Origin: Virgifigura sp964551315
GTDB taxonomy: Bacteria > Pseudomonadota > Alphaproteobacteria > Dongiales > Dongiaceae
Reading direction: 5' to 3'
Assembly (NCBI GenBank): GCA_964551315.1
Contig: CAZKCM010000017.1
Location: forward strand, 7,504 to 71,503
DNA: 64,000 bases
Part shown: in pieces, positions 17,260 to 26,308 of the stretch
Layout: each line of letters starts with the position of its first letter
How positions within the stretch are numbered: the stretch's first letter is position 1
Translations under genes and position numbers: made by a program
Notes under the pieces: generated by a model
Database searches by the model: none
Told to the model about the DNA's origin: nothing
Seen by the model: only the letters and a program-made list of their open reading frames with translations

Positions 17260-17757
17260 ATGCCGAGGATAGATCCCGATCAGCCGCTCCAGCCTTCCGT
17301 TCTGGACCGGCTTCTCGACAGCAATCCGGAGCTGTCGCGCGACCCGCCGAAATCGCGCGGCCAGCATTTGGCCGAGCTGCGGCACGCCATCCGTCGCGAT
17401 CTGGAGGCGCTGTTGAACACCCGGCAGCGCTGCCGGTCCTGGCCGGAGGATCTGACCGAACTCGATCGGTCGCTCCTTGCCTACGGTGTGTCGGATTTCA
17501 CCGCGGCCAGCCTCGGTTCGGACGAGCAGCGCGAGACGTTTCGGCGGGAGATCGAGGCGGTGATCCGCGCCAACGAGCCGCGGTTCGTCTCGGTCAAGGT
17601 CGTGCTTCTCGAGAACGCCGAGCGGCTTGATCGCACCCTTCGGTTCCGCATCGAGGCCTTGATGCATGCCGATCCCGCACCCGAGCCGGTGACGTTCGAC
17701 TCCTTTCTCGATCCGGCCTTGCGCAGCGTCATGATTGTTGGCAAGGGCGATGGTTGA
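17260..17757 (+). CDS. tssE: T6SS baseplate protein TssE (gp25-like)
   Basis: The protein has 165 residues, the usual size. The gp25/GPW lysozyme-like baseplate fold is indicated by LAELRHAIRRDLEALLNTRQR, LLAYGVSDFT, FRREIEAVIRANEPRFVSVKVVL and LRFRIEALM. TssE belongs to the TssEFGK wedge that forms the cytosolic baseplate from which the sheath polymerises. Its last codons overlap the tssF start by eight bases, suggesting coupled translation of wedge subunits. Confidence 0.93.
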   Translation: MPRIDPDQPLQPSVLDRLLDSNPELSRDPPKSRGQHLAELRHAIRRDLEALLNTRQRCRSWPEDLTELDRSLLAYGVSDFTAASLGSDEQRETFRREIEAVIRANEPRFVSVKVVLLENAERLDRTLRFRIEALMHADPAPEPVTFDSFLDPALRSVMIVGKGDG

Positions 17758-19585
17758 CGAACTGCTTCCCTATTACAACCGCGAGCTGACATACATTCGA
17801 AGGCTGGCGGCGGAGTTCGCCGAGGCGCATCCGAAGATCGCCGGCCGCCTGCGGCTGAGCGCGGACGCGGTCGAGGATCCGCATGTCGGCCGCCTGATCG
17901 AAGCCTTCGCCTTTCTGACGGCCCGTATCCGCCGCAAGCTGGACGACGACTTCCCGGAACTTACGGACGCGCTGCTCGGCATTCTTTACCCGCATTATCT
18001 GGCACCGATTCCGTCGATGGCCATCGTCCAGTTCAAGGGGCAGCCCGAATCGACCGGCCCCTACACGGTCCCGGCCGGGACCGAGATCGAGACGGAGGCG
18101 GTCGGCGGAGAGACCTGCCGGTTCCGGACCTGCTACCCGGCGACCCTGTGGCCGATCACCCTGCAAGCGGCCAGCCTGACCGGGCGGCCCCTCGTCGCGC
18201 CGACCGGCCCGCGCACCGCGGGCAGCGGCGCCGTCGCGTCGTTGCGGTTGACCCTGCGCTGCCTGTCGGAGGAGATGACCTTCACCCAGCTGGCGCCGGA
18301 GTCGCTCCGCTTCTTTCTGCGCGGGCAGCCGCAGCATGTCTTTGCGCTCTACGAGCTGATCCTCAACAACACCGTTCTCGTGGCGCTCGCCGACTCCCCC
18401 ACCGATCCCAATCCGGTGTTCCTGGAACCGGACTGCATCCGGCCCGTCGGATTCGAGCGCGACGAGGGCATGCTTCCCTATCCGGCGCGGTCGTTCGTCG
18501 GCTACCGCCTATTGACGGAGTTCTTCGCCTTTCCCGACAAGTTCCTGTTCTTCGACCTCACGCGCCTGTCCGGAAAGGTTCTGCTCGAGGCCGGCAACAA
18601 GCTGGAGGTGTTTCTTTATCTGAACCACAGCTCGGTCGAGCTGGAGCGGAGCGTTTCGGCCGAGAGCTTCGCGCTGGGCTGCGCGCCGGTGGTCAACCTG
18701 TTCCGGCAGCGGGCCGAACCGATCCAGCTCACGCACACTGAATCGTCCTACCGTGTTGTGCCCGATGCGCGGCGCCCGGCGGCCCTGGAGGTGTACTCGA
18801 TCGATCGGGTCAGCGCGAGCTCACCCACCGGCGAGGAACGCGTTTTTCTGCCCTTCCATTCTGTCAAGCACGCGGTCGATCCCACGGGCCAGACGGGGTT
18901 CTGGCACGCGACGCGGCGGCCCGCCGGGTTCCGCGACACCGGGACCGAAATGTTCCTGTCGCTGGTCGATCTCGACTTCAACCCGTCGGCGCCGGCGGAC
19001 TGGATCGCCTCGGTCGAGACGACCTGCCTCAACCGCGACCTGCCGGCGCGGCTCCCCTACGGCGGCGGACATCCGCATCTGCAGCTCGTCGAGGGCACCT
19101 CTGCCGTCGCGAGTGTTGCCTGCATAACGCCGCCGACGCCGACCCTGCGGCCGCCGATGCGCGAGGGCGGACGCTGGCGGTTGATCTCGCATCTCACCCT
19201 CGGCCATCTTTCGCTCACCGATCACGAAGACGGCGCCAGCGCGCTGCGCGAAATCCTGAAGCTCTACGATTTCCGCGATTCGCCGGATACGCGAGCGATC
19301 ATCGACAGCGTTCTCAGCATTCGCAGCCGGCGCGGCACCGCGCGGGCGCCGTCGCAGGATGGGGCCCGCGACGGGGCGTTCTGCCGCGGTGTCGAGGTCG
19401 CCATCGAGTTCGATGACCGGCAGTTCTCGGAAAGCGGCCTGTTCCTCCTCGCGGCGGTGCTGGAGCGCTTCCTGGCGCTTTACGCCTCCATCAATTCGTT
19501 CACGCGGCTCACGGCGACGGTCAAGGGCCGATCAGGGATCCTTCGCAGATGGCCACCAAGGGCAGGCGACCGCACGCTTCTCTGA
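17750..19585 (+). CDS. tssF: T6SS baseplate protein TssF
   Basis: The protein has 611 residues from MVDELLPYYNRELTYIRRLAAEFAEAHPKIAGRL, the typical TssF N-terminus; five more codons are open upstream. Further landmarks are DPHVGRLIEAFAFLTARIRRKLDDDFPELTDALLGILYPHYL, SVELERSVSAESFALGCAPVVNLF and LFLLAAVLERFLALYASINSFTRL. Two TssF with one TssG and TssE form a wedge of the baseplate. It overlaps tssE by 8 bases and tssG by 37, an unusually tight packing. Confidence 0.95.
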   Translation: MVDELLPYYNRELTYIRRLAAEFAEAHPKIAGRLRLSADAVEDPHVGRLIEAFAFLTARIRRKLDDDFPELTDALLGILYPHYLAPIPSMAIVQFKGQPESTGPYTVPAGTEIETEAVGGETCRFRTCYPATLWPITLQAASLTGRPLVAPTGPRTAGSGAVASLRLTLRCLSEEMTFTQLAPESLRFFLRGQPQHVFALYELILNNTVLVALADSPTDPNPVFLEPDCIRPVGFERDEGMLPYPARSFVGYRLLTEFFAFPDKFLFFDLTRLSGKVLLEAGNKLEVFLYLNHSSVELERSVSAESFALGCAPVVNLFRQRAEPIQLTHTESSYRVVPDARRPAALEVYSIDRVSASSPTGEERVFLPFHSVKHAVDPTGQTGFWHATRRPAGFRDTGTEMFLSLVDLDFNPSAPADWIASVETTCLNRDLPARLPYGGGHPHLQLVEGTSAVASVACITPPTPTLRPPMREGGRWRLISHLTLGHLSLTDHEDGASALREILKLYDFRDSPDTRAIIDSVLSIRSRRGTARAPSQDGARDGAFCRGVEVAIEFDDRQFSESGLFLLAAVLERFLALYASINSFTRLTATVKGRSGILRRWPPRAGDRTLL

Positions 19586-20652
19586 TCGAGGCCCTGTACG
19601 CGGAGGCCGATCGCTTCGAGTTCTTTCAGGCGGTCCGGATCCTCGAGCGGGAGGCGGCGCGCCGGGCAGCCGAGGACCCACGATTCGAGGGCCGTCCCGC
19701 CGTCGGCGAGGACGGCGACCCGCGCCGCGAGGCTGTCAGATTCCGGGCGCGGCAGACGCTGTCCTTCCCGACAACCGCGGTGAGCCGGCTGGAGCGCGGA
19801 TCGTCCGATCCGACGAATGAGCGACCCGCCGGTCCGCCCGAGTTGACGGTCAACTTCATGGGGCTGACGGGCCCGAGCGGCGTGCTGCCGCAGCACTACA
19901 CCGAGATGCTGATCCGCAGCATCCGCGACAAGAGCCTGTCCCTTCGCGACTTCCTCGACCTGTTCAATCACCGGCTCATCTCGCTGTTCGTCCGGGCCTG
20001 GGAGAAGTACCGGCCGCCCTTCGCGTATGAACGCCACGGCCGGCACACGGCGGACGATCCGATCAGCGCTCTCCTTTACGCCCTTCTCGGCTTCGGCACC
20101 GGGCATCTGCGCGGCCGGCTCGCGGTCGACGACGAGACGTTGCTGTTCTACGCCGGTCATCTGACGCATGCGCCGCGCTCGGCCATCGGCCTGGAGGCAA
20201 TCCTGTCCGACTATTTCGGTCGTCCGGTCCGGATCGAGCAGTTTCGCGGCCGATGGGCCGCACTGGCGGCCGACGAGCGGACGGCGCTACCGGACCGGGC
20301 GCACCCGGATGGCCGGTTCGGGCGGCTCGACGGAAATGCCGTTCTCGGCGACCGGGTCTGGGACGTCCAGGGCAGCTTTCGCATCCATATCGGTCCGCTC
20401 GGCTACGCCGACTTCGTGCAGTTCATGCCCGACGGGGTGCATCTGCGGGCGCTCGCCGATCTCGTTCGCACCTATGTCGGGCCCGACCTCGGCTACGATG
20501 TGCAGCTTACGCTGATCAAGGCTGAGGTTCCGGCCTGCCGGCTCGCCGGTGAAGGCGATTACGCGCCTCGCCTCGGCTGGAATACGTGGCTGAAGCATTG
20601 GGAGCATCCGCGGGATGTGTCGGACGCGGTGTTCACTCTCGATGACGTTTAG
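19549..20652 (+). CDS. tssG: T6SS baseplate protein TssG
   Basis: The protein has 367 residues. Family features are SLIEALYAEADRFEFFQAVRILER, LTVNFMGLTGPSGVLPQHYTEML, LRDFLDLFNHRLISLFVRAWEKYR and, at the end, LGWNTWLKHW. TssG holds the TssF dimer in the baseplate wedge. The first 37 bases overlap tssF, so both are probably translated from one message by coupling. Confidence 0.95.
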   Translation: MATKGRRPHASLIEALYAEADRFEFFQAVRILEREAARRAAEDPRFEGRPAVGEDGDPRREAVRFRARQTLSFPTTAVSRLERGSSDPTNERPAGPPELTVNFMGLTGPSGVLPQHYTEMLIRSIRDKSLSLRDFLDLFNHRLISLFVRAWEKYRPPFAYERHGRHTADDPISALLYALLGFGTGHLRGRLAVDDETLLFYAGHLTHAPRSAIGLEAILSDYFGRPVRIEQFRGRWAALAADERTALPDRAHPDGRFGRLDGNAVLGDRVWDVQGSFRIHIGPLGYADFVQFMPDGVHLRALADLVRTYVGPDLGYDVQLTLIKAEVPACRLAGEGDYAPRLGWNTWLKHWEHPRDVSDAVFTLDDV

Positions 20653-20757
20653 ACGCGGTCGCCGCGGTCCGCGAGAAGCGCGACCCTCCGCCGAGGGGCG
20701 AGGAGAGAGCCTGACCGTATCCGGTTTTCGAATTCCGGCTCAGGGAGGTCATCACCG

Positions 20758-22308
20758 GTGAGCACATGGACAGCGGGCTACGCCGCGGATCTCGAGTACA
20801 GCCCCGGCTTCTATCACGATCAGTCGCCGATCCATCTGAACCTGGTTTGCCTCTTCGCCGGCGTGGAGGGGGTCAGCCTCGAGCGGAGCTTCACCTACTG
20901 CGAGCTTGGCTGCGGCCAAGGATACACCGCGATGCTGCTTGCCGCCGCCAACCCGCAGGGCGACTTCCACGCGGTCGACTTCAACCCCGCGCACATTGCC
21001 CGCGCTCGCGCGGACGCGGAGGAGGCGGGAATTCCCAATATCCGCTTTTACGAGACAAGCTTCGAGGAACTCGTCGCCGATCCGCCGCCGGGCCTGCCGG
21101 AGTTCGATTTCGTGACGCTGCACGGGGTCTACAGCTGGGTCTCCGTGGAGAACCGTCGCGCGATCGTGCACTTCCTGAGGCGTTACCTGAAGCCCGGCGG
21201 AGTCGCCTATGTCAGCTACAACGCCATGCCGGGCTGGGCGGCAGCGCTTCCGGTCCAGCGGCTGCTCAACGACTGTGCGAAACTCATTCCGGATCGCAGC
21301 GACCGGCAGATGGGACGTGCCCTCGCCTTCGCCGAACAGCTCAAGGAAGCCGAGGCCCGTTCGCTGCGAAACAACCCCTTCCTGGCCGAGATCGTCCGGA
21401 CGGCGAAGCGGGAAAGGTTCGAGTACCTCGTCCACGAGTATCTCAACGGCAACTGGAATCCGCTGTATCACGCCGACGTTGCCCGGGAGATGGCCGAGGC
21501 CAAGCTCGATTTCGTCGCGCCGGCGAGCCTGCTGGACGGTTTCCCCGACCTGAACCTGACGCCGCACCAAAGGGATCTCCTGGCCCCCATCGGTGACTCG
21601 TCGCTTCGGGAAACGCTGAAGGACTATTGCGTCGATCGGCGCTTTCGCAAGGACGTTTTCCTCCGCGGCGCACGGCGTCTGTCTCGCGCCCAGCAGGATG
21701 AGCGGTTGCGGCAGCTTCGGCTTGCCCTGGTGGTCCCGCGATCGAGGGCGCGGCTGAAGCTCAACGTACCGATCGGCGAGGCGTCGCTCGAGCCTCGCGC
21801 CTATGGTCCGATCCTCGATGCGCTTGCGGACCGGCCGCGGACCGTCGGGGAACTGCTCGACCTGCCCGAGATCAAGGGAAAGTCCAGCATCACGGCGCAG
21901 GAGGTGGTCGGTATGCTCGTCGGTTCGGGGCAGGCCCTTCCGATGGGTCCCGAGGTGGGCGGGAAGGGCGAAGCGGCCGCCGCGCGCTTCAACCGGATGG
22001 CCGGCCGCCGCGCCCGGGACGCGGCGACGAACAGCCAGCTCGCTCTGGCCGCGGCGGCGTTCGGCACCGGCCTGTACGCGAGCGCCCTCGATCTGGCGGG
22101 CTATTTCGGCCTGGTCTCCGGCACGGAACGGAGCCCCGAGGAACTCGCGCGATTGGTCTGGGGTCCGATCGCCGCCCGCGGCGAAAAGCTGATCAAGAAC
22201 GGCGAGCCGGTCGAGGACGAGGCCGAAAGCCTGGCACTTCTGCGTGAATGGATGGCGGATCTCCTCCGGGACAAGGCCCCGCTGTGGGAGCGTTATTGTC
22301 CTTTTTGA
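20758..22308 (+). CDS. SAM-dependent methyltransferase with regulatory domain, inside the T6SS locus
   Basis: The protein has 516 residues. A class I SAM methyltransferase domain (~35-190) is visible: motif I YCELGCGQGYTAMLLA, acidic loop HAVDFNP, then EFDFVTLHGVYSWV and LKPGGVAYVSYNAMPGW. A helical region (~210-300) and a C-terminal part (ALADRPRTVGELLDLP) resemble the methyltransferase-regulatory type (MethyTransf_Reg). The gene follows tssG by 105 bases and precedes tssH on the same strand. It is not a core T6SS gene. Its position suggests that it modifies a T6SS component or a secreted protein, but no substrate is indicated. Other methyltransferase uses cannot be excluded. Confidence 0.85.
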   Translation: MSTWTAGYAADLEYSPGFYHDQSPIHLNLVCLFAGVEGVSLERSFTYCELGCGQGYTAMLLAAANPQGDFHAVDFNPAHIARARADAEEAGIPNIRFYETSFEELVADPPPGLPEFDFVTLHGVYSWVSVENRRAIVHFLRRYLKPGGVAYVSYNAMPGWAAALPVQRLLNDCAKLIPDRSDRQMGRALAFAEQLKEAEARSLRNNPFLAEIVRTAKRERFEYLVHEYLNGNWNPLYHADVAREMAEAKLDFVAPASLLDGFPDLNLTPHQRDLLAPIGDSSLRETLKDYCVDRRFRKDVFLRGARRLSRAQQDERLRQLRLALVVPRSRARLKLNVPIGEASLEPRAYGPILDALADRPRTVGELLDLPEIKGKSSITAQEVVGMLVGSGQALPMGPEVGGKGEAAAARFNRMAGRRARDAATNSQLALAAAAFGTGLYASALDLAGYFGLVSGTERSPEELARLVWGPIAARGEKLIKNGEPVEDEAESLALLREWMADLLRDKAPLWERYCPF

Positions 22309-22602
22309 CAAATGGAAAATTAGTGCGTCGAGGGAATGTCACCGTTCATTTGCCTAATATTTCGTTGTAATGTGGGCGCTGTCGCGAAACCGGGGGACGA
22401 CGCCGATCATGGACGCATTCAAGTCCCGTCCTCCAATGGGGCGGCTCCTCCCGCCGGAGGGCATGGTGCCTTGGCACCGGCGCTCACGGAGAGCCGGTTC
22501 GCCGGTTTGCGTCTAGATCCCTGGTTCGGCGACGGATCCGGAAGCGGCGCGGCTCCCGCATTCGGGCGATCAGGACGAGGGCACAGCGTTTAGGGGGGTG
22601 CG
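22309..22602. other. Intergenic region upstream of tssH
   Basis: These 294 bases hold no supported gene. The AT-rich stretch around 22310-22372, with TAATATTTCG (22355-22364), recalls the TAATATT tract before tssB and may be promoter DNA. Confidence 0.4.
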
Positions 22603-25335
22603 ATGGCCGCTGTCGATCTCAAATCCTTGGTGGGGAAGCTCAACGATCCGTGCCGTCGGTCGCTGGAGGCGGCCGCCGGGCTCACGCTCTCGCGCGGCCA
22701 CTACAACGTCGAGATCGAGCATTGGTTGCTCAAGCTGCTCGAAGCGCCGGACAGCGATGTCGCGGCCATCCTGCGGCACTACGAAATCGATTCGTCGCGG
22801 CTCGCCGCGGACCTCACGCGGGTGCTCGACCGGCTGAAGACCGGCAATACGCGGGCGCCCGCCTTGTCGCCGCATCTCGTTTCCCTGGCGCGGGAGGCCT
22901 GGATTCTCGCTTCGCTCGAATACGGTGCCGCGCGCGTTCGCTCCGGCCACCTTCTGTGCGCGCTCCTCGCCGACGAATCGCTCGCGCCGCTCGGTCGCGA
23001 TGCGTCGGCGCAGCTCGCCCGCATCGCGCCGGAGGCGCTGCGGCGGGACCTGCCGAAGATCACGGCGGATACCGCCGAAGCCGCCATGCCATCCGCCGCC
23101 GCGGGCCAGGGCAAGGGGGAAGCGCCGGCCGCCCCGTTGGGACCCACCAGCACGCCGGCGCTCGATCAGTTTACCATCGACCTGACGCAGCAGGCACGGG
23201 ATGGCAAGATCGACCCGGTCCTGGGGCGCGACTCGGAAATCCGGCAGGTCATCGACATCCTGACCCGTCGGCGACAGAACAACCCGATCCTGACGGGCGA
23301 GCCGGGCGTCGGCAAGACGGCCGTGGTCGAGGGCTTCGCGCTCCGCATCGCCGCCGGCGACGTGCCCGAGGCACTTCGGCAGGTCTCGCTTCGCACGTTG
23401 GATCTGGGCCTGCTGCAGGCCGGGGCGGGCGTCAAGGGCGAGTTCGAGAACCGCCTCAAGTCGGTGATCGAAGAGGTGAAGGCGTCCCCCAAGCCGATCA
23501 TCCTCTTCATCGACGAGGCGCACACGATGATCGGCGCCGGCGGCCAGGCGGGACAGGGCGATGCCGCGAACCTGCTGAAGCCGGCGCTGGCGCGCGGCGA
23601 GCTTCGGACGATCGCGGCCACGACCTGGGCGGAATACAAGAAGTACTTCGAGCGGGACGCGGCGCTTGCCCGCCGGTTCCAGGTGGTCAAGGTCGAGGAG
23701 CCGACGGAGGCCTCCGCCGTCGACATGATGCGCGGCCTGGTCGCGACGCTCGAGCGGCACCACAAGGTGCGTATCCTGGACGAGGCGGTTGTCGAGGCGG
23801 TCCGGCTCTCGCACCGCTACATCGCCGGGCGGCAGCTCCCCGACAAAGGGGTAAGCCTGCTCGATACCGCCTGCGCCCGCGTGGCGATGAGCCAGACGAC
23901 CGTTCCCGCGGCCATCGAGGACCGGCGCCGCCGCATCGAACTCCTCGGAACGGAGATCAACATTCTGAAGCGGGAGGCCTCGGCCGGCGCCGACCACGGT
24001 GCCGCGCTCGAAGAGCTGGCCCGGCAGAAGGAGGAGGTGGAGGCCGAGCTCGCCGCGCTGGAGGCGCGGTGGGAGACGGAGCGCGATCTCGTGGGCCGGA
24101 TCCGCGCGCTGCGCGACAAGCTCGAGCGGGCGCATGGCGGCGCGGCGGAACCGGCCGGCCCGGAGAACGGGCAGGAGCCGCCGGCGCCAGATGCCGCTGC
24201 CGGTCAGGCGCCGCAGGAGGCGCCCGCCGACCCCGGGCAGGTCGAGGCTTGGCGGACGGAGCTGGTCAATCTCGAATCGGAGCTGCGCGAGATTCAGGGC
24301 GAATCGCCGCTGGTGCAGGTCTGCGTCGACGGCCAGGCGATCGCCGAGGTAGTGGCGAACTGGACCGGCATCCCGGTCGGCCGCATGGTCACGAACGAGA
24401 TCCGCGCCGTGCTGACCCTCAGGGAACGGATGGAGGAGCGGATCATCGGCCAGTCCCATGCGCTCGAGGCGATCGCCCAGACGATTCGTACGGCCCGAGC
24501 CAAGCTCGCGGACCCGCGGAAGCCGATCGGCGTTTTCCTGATGGTCGGGACGAGCGGCGTCGGCAAGACGGAAACGGCGCTGACCCTGGCCGAGCTTCTC
24601 TACGGCGGCGAGCAGAACCTGACCGTCATCAACATGTCGGAGTTCAAGGAGGAGCATAAGGTCTCCATGCTGGTCGGCTCGCCCCCGGGTTATGTCGGCT
24701 ATGGGGAGGGCGGCGTGCTGACCGAGGCGGTGCGGCGCCGGCCTTACGGCGTCGTCCTCCTCGACGAGATGGAGAAGGCGCATCCGGGCGTTCAGGACGT
24801 GTTCTACCAGGTGTTCGACAAAGGGATGCTGCGGGACGGCGAGGGGCGCGACATCGACTTCAAGAACACCGTCATCATCATGACCTCGAACGCCGGGACG
24901 GACACCATTGCCAAGCTTTGCGCCGACCCCGAAACCATGCCCGATGCGGCCGGGCTGGCGGAGGCCCTGCGGCCGGAGCTCCTGAAGGTGTTCAAGCCCG
25001 CCTTCCTCGGACGGGTCACCCTGGTCCCGTACTTCCCGCTGAGCGACGAGATCATGCGGCAGATCATCGAGCTGCAGCTCGGCCGTATCCGCCGGCGGGT
25101 GGTCGAGACCTACAAGGCCGAGTTCACCTATGATCCGGCGCTGATCGACGCGATTGCGCAGCGCTGCCGCGAGGTCGAAAGCGGCGCCCGCAACGTCGAG
25201 CATATCCTGAGCCGCGGACTGTTGCCGGAGCTCTCGGCCCAGTTCCTGGCCCGGATGGCCGACGGAAAGTCGATCGGCGCCGTACATGTTTCGGTGGACG
25301 GTGACGGGCGCTTTCAGTATCGTATCGCCGATTAG
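22603..25335 (+). CDS. tssH: T6SS AAA+ ATPase TssH (ClpV)
   Basis: The protein has 910 residues. The start is preceded by AGGGGGGTG. A ClpN domain (~1-150) leads to AAA1 with Walker A GEPGVGKT (232-239) and Walker B ILFIDEAHTMIGAGG, a coiled middle domain (~410-560), and AAA2 with GTSGVGKT (649-656) and VVLLDEMEKAHP. The middle domain contains an insertion rich in Pro and Ala. TssH threads the TssC N-terminus to disassemble contracted sheaths. The ClpV-type spacing and locus distinguish it from housekeeping ClpB. Confidence 0.96.
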   Translation: MAAVDLKSLVGKLNDPCRRSLEAAAGLTLSRGHYNVEIEHWLLKLLEAPDSDVAAILRHYEIDSSRLAADLTRVLDRLKTGNTRAPALSPHLVSLAREAWILASLEYGAARVRSGHLLCALLADESLAPLGRDASAQLARIAPEALRRDLPKITADTAEAAMPSAAAGQGKGEAPAAPLGPTSTPALDQFTIDLTQQARDGKIDPVLGRDSEIRQVIDILTRRRQNNPILTGEPGVGKTAVVEGFALRIAAGDVPEALRQVSLRTLDLGLLQAGAGVKGEFENRLKSVIEEVKASPKPIILFIDEAHTMIGAGGQAGQGDAANLLKPALARGELRTIAATTWAEYKKYFERDAALARRFQVVKVEEPTEASAVDMMRGLVATLERHHKVRILDEAVVEAVRLSHRYIAGRQLPDKGVSLLDTACARVAMSQTTVPAAIEDRRRRIELLGTEINILKREASAGADHGAALEELARQKEEVEAELAALEARWETERDLVGRIRALRDKLERAHGGAAEPAGPENGQEPPAPDAAAGQAPQEAPADPGQVEAWRTELVNLESELREIQGESPLVQVCVDGQAIAEVVANWTGIPVGRMVTNEIRAVLTLRERMEERIIGQSHALEAIAQTIRTARAKLADPRKPIGVFLMVGTSGVGKTETALTLAELLYGGEQNLTVINMSEFKEEHKVSMLVGSPPGYVGYGEGGVLTEAVRRRPYGVVLLDEMEKAHPGVQDVFYQVFDKGMLRDGEGRDIDFKNTVIIMTSNAGTDTIAKLCADPETMPDAAGLAEALRPELLKVFKPAFLGRVTLVPYFPLSDEIMRQIIELQLGRIRRRVVETYKAEFTYDPALIDAIAQRCREVESGARNVEHILSRGLLPELSAQFLARMADGKSIGAVHVSVDGDGRFQYRIAD

Positions 25336-25404
25336 ACAAGTAGTGTTTCAGGGGAATCTCGGGTCCGCGATCAAGCGGTAATAATTTCACGCAGGCTCTT
25401 CCGT

Positions 25405-25442
25405 ATTGCGGGCAATTGAGGCTTTCCCTGATTGCCGGTAAT
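25405..25442. promoter_or_regulatory. Paired inverted-repeat sites upstream of hcp
   Basis: ATTGC-GG-GCAAT (25405-25416) is a perfect inverted repeat. ATTGC-CG-GTAAT (25431-25442) is a close copy 26 bases downstream, on nearly the same helix face. They lie 87-124 bases before the hcp start. The tssB upstream region has ATTGC-AG-GTAAT. A common regulator of sheath and tube genes is inferred. Confidence 0.5.
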
Positions 25443-25528
25443 GCGTTTGGGTTCTCTCGGAGCTTGGTGAAGCTGAGTGATCCATTGAAGGTTTTGGTGC
25501 GACAGGCAAACGGCAAGGGGGGTCCCCG

Positions 25529-26005
25529 ATGGCAATATATATGAAGATCGAAGGCATCGATGGCGATGTCACGCATCAAGAGCACAAGAATTGGCTCGAC
25601 ATCAGCAGCTTGCAGTGGGGCGTCGGGCGGGGAATTTCGACGCCCGTCGGTTCGGCCAAGAACCGCGAGGCGTCGGAGCCCTCGATCAGCGAAGTGGTCG
25701 TCACGAAGCTAATGGATGCCTCCTCGGTGAAGCTGTTCACCGAGGCCTGCACCGGCCAGAAGGGCAAGAAGGTGCAGATCCATCTGGTCAGCACCGGTAA
25801 TCCGGGCAAGACCTACATGGAGTACACGCTCGAAAACGCGCTCGTCAGCGGCTACAGCGTGAGTACGAATGGTGACCGCCCGAGCGAAAGCATCAGCTTC
25901 AACTTCACCAAGATCGAGACGAAGTACACGCCTCTCGGCGAGGGGAACGACACCGGCTCGCCGGTCACGGCCAGCTACGATCTGGCGACGACGAAGAGCG
26001 CGTAG
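25529..26005 (+). CDS. hcp: T6SS tube protein Hcp (TssD)
   Basis: The protein has 158 residues, the usual Hcp length, preceded by AAGGGGGG. Motifs are MAIYMKIEGIDGDVTHQEHKNWLDISSLQWGVGR (its first half), SVKLFTEACTGQKGK and SISFNFTKIE. Hexameric rings stack into the tube propelled by the sheath and also carry small effectors. The gene stands apart, with 193 bases upstream and 303 downstream, as expected for a highly expressed unit with its own promoter. Confidence 0.97.
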   Translation: MAIYMKIEGIDGDVTHQEHKNWLDISSLQWGVGRGISTPVGSAKNREASEPSISEVVVTKLMDASSVKLFTEACTGQKGKKVQIHLVSTGNPGKTYMEYTLENALVSGYSVSTNGDRPSESISFNFTKIETKYTPLGEGNDTGSPVTASYDLATTKSA

Positions 26006-26308
26006 GCACCGATCGGGGTATGTGGCGACCGCCAGTTACGGCGGAGCGCGCAGCCCCGCTCGATTGCCTAACCGGAGCGGTTCGACGGCATTTGCCGAAT
26101 GTGACCGGCCCGTACTGCGGACCGGCCAAGTAGGGCGGCGGCAGGGGATCGCGGCCAATCCGGTCCGGCGTGACGGTGAATCGCCGGGCGGTAATGCGAC
26201 AGCCGGTTCGGGGACGTACTGCGATCGGGTACGAAAGCGCCGGCTAGAGCCGTCATCTTCGGTGCAACGGCCGATACGCGAGCGGGACGCAGTCGGGAAG
26301 AAGGGCCG
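26006..26308. other. Intergenic region between hcp and vgrG
   Basis: These 303 bases contain no supported gene. A small CCGCC/GGCGG hairpin lies near 26030-26046, shortly after the hcp stop, without a T tract. No tRNA or repeat array was seen. Confidence 0.4.

Noticed and set aside
22570..25287. A 905-codon minus-strand frame
   Set aside because: Antisense shadow of tssH; no recognisable domain and biased composition.
22603..25335. Housekeeping ClpB
   Set aside because: Position within the T6SS locus and ClpV-type N-domain favour TssH.
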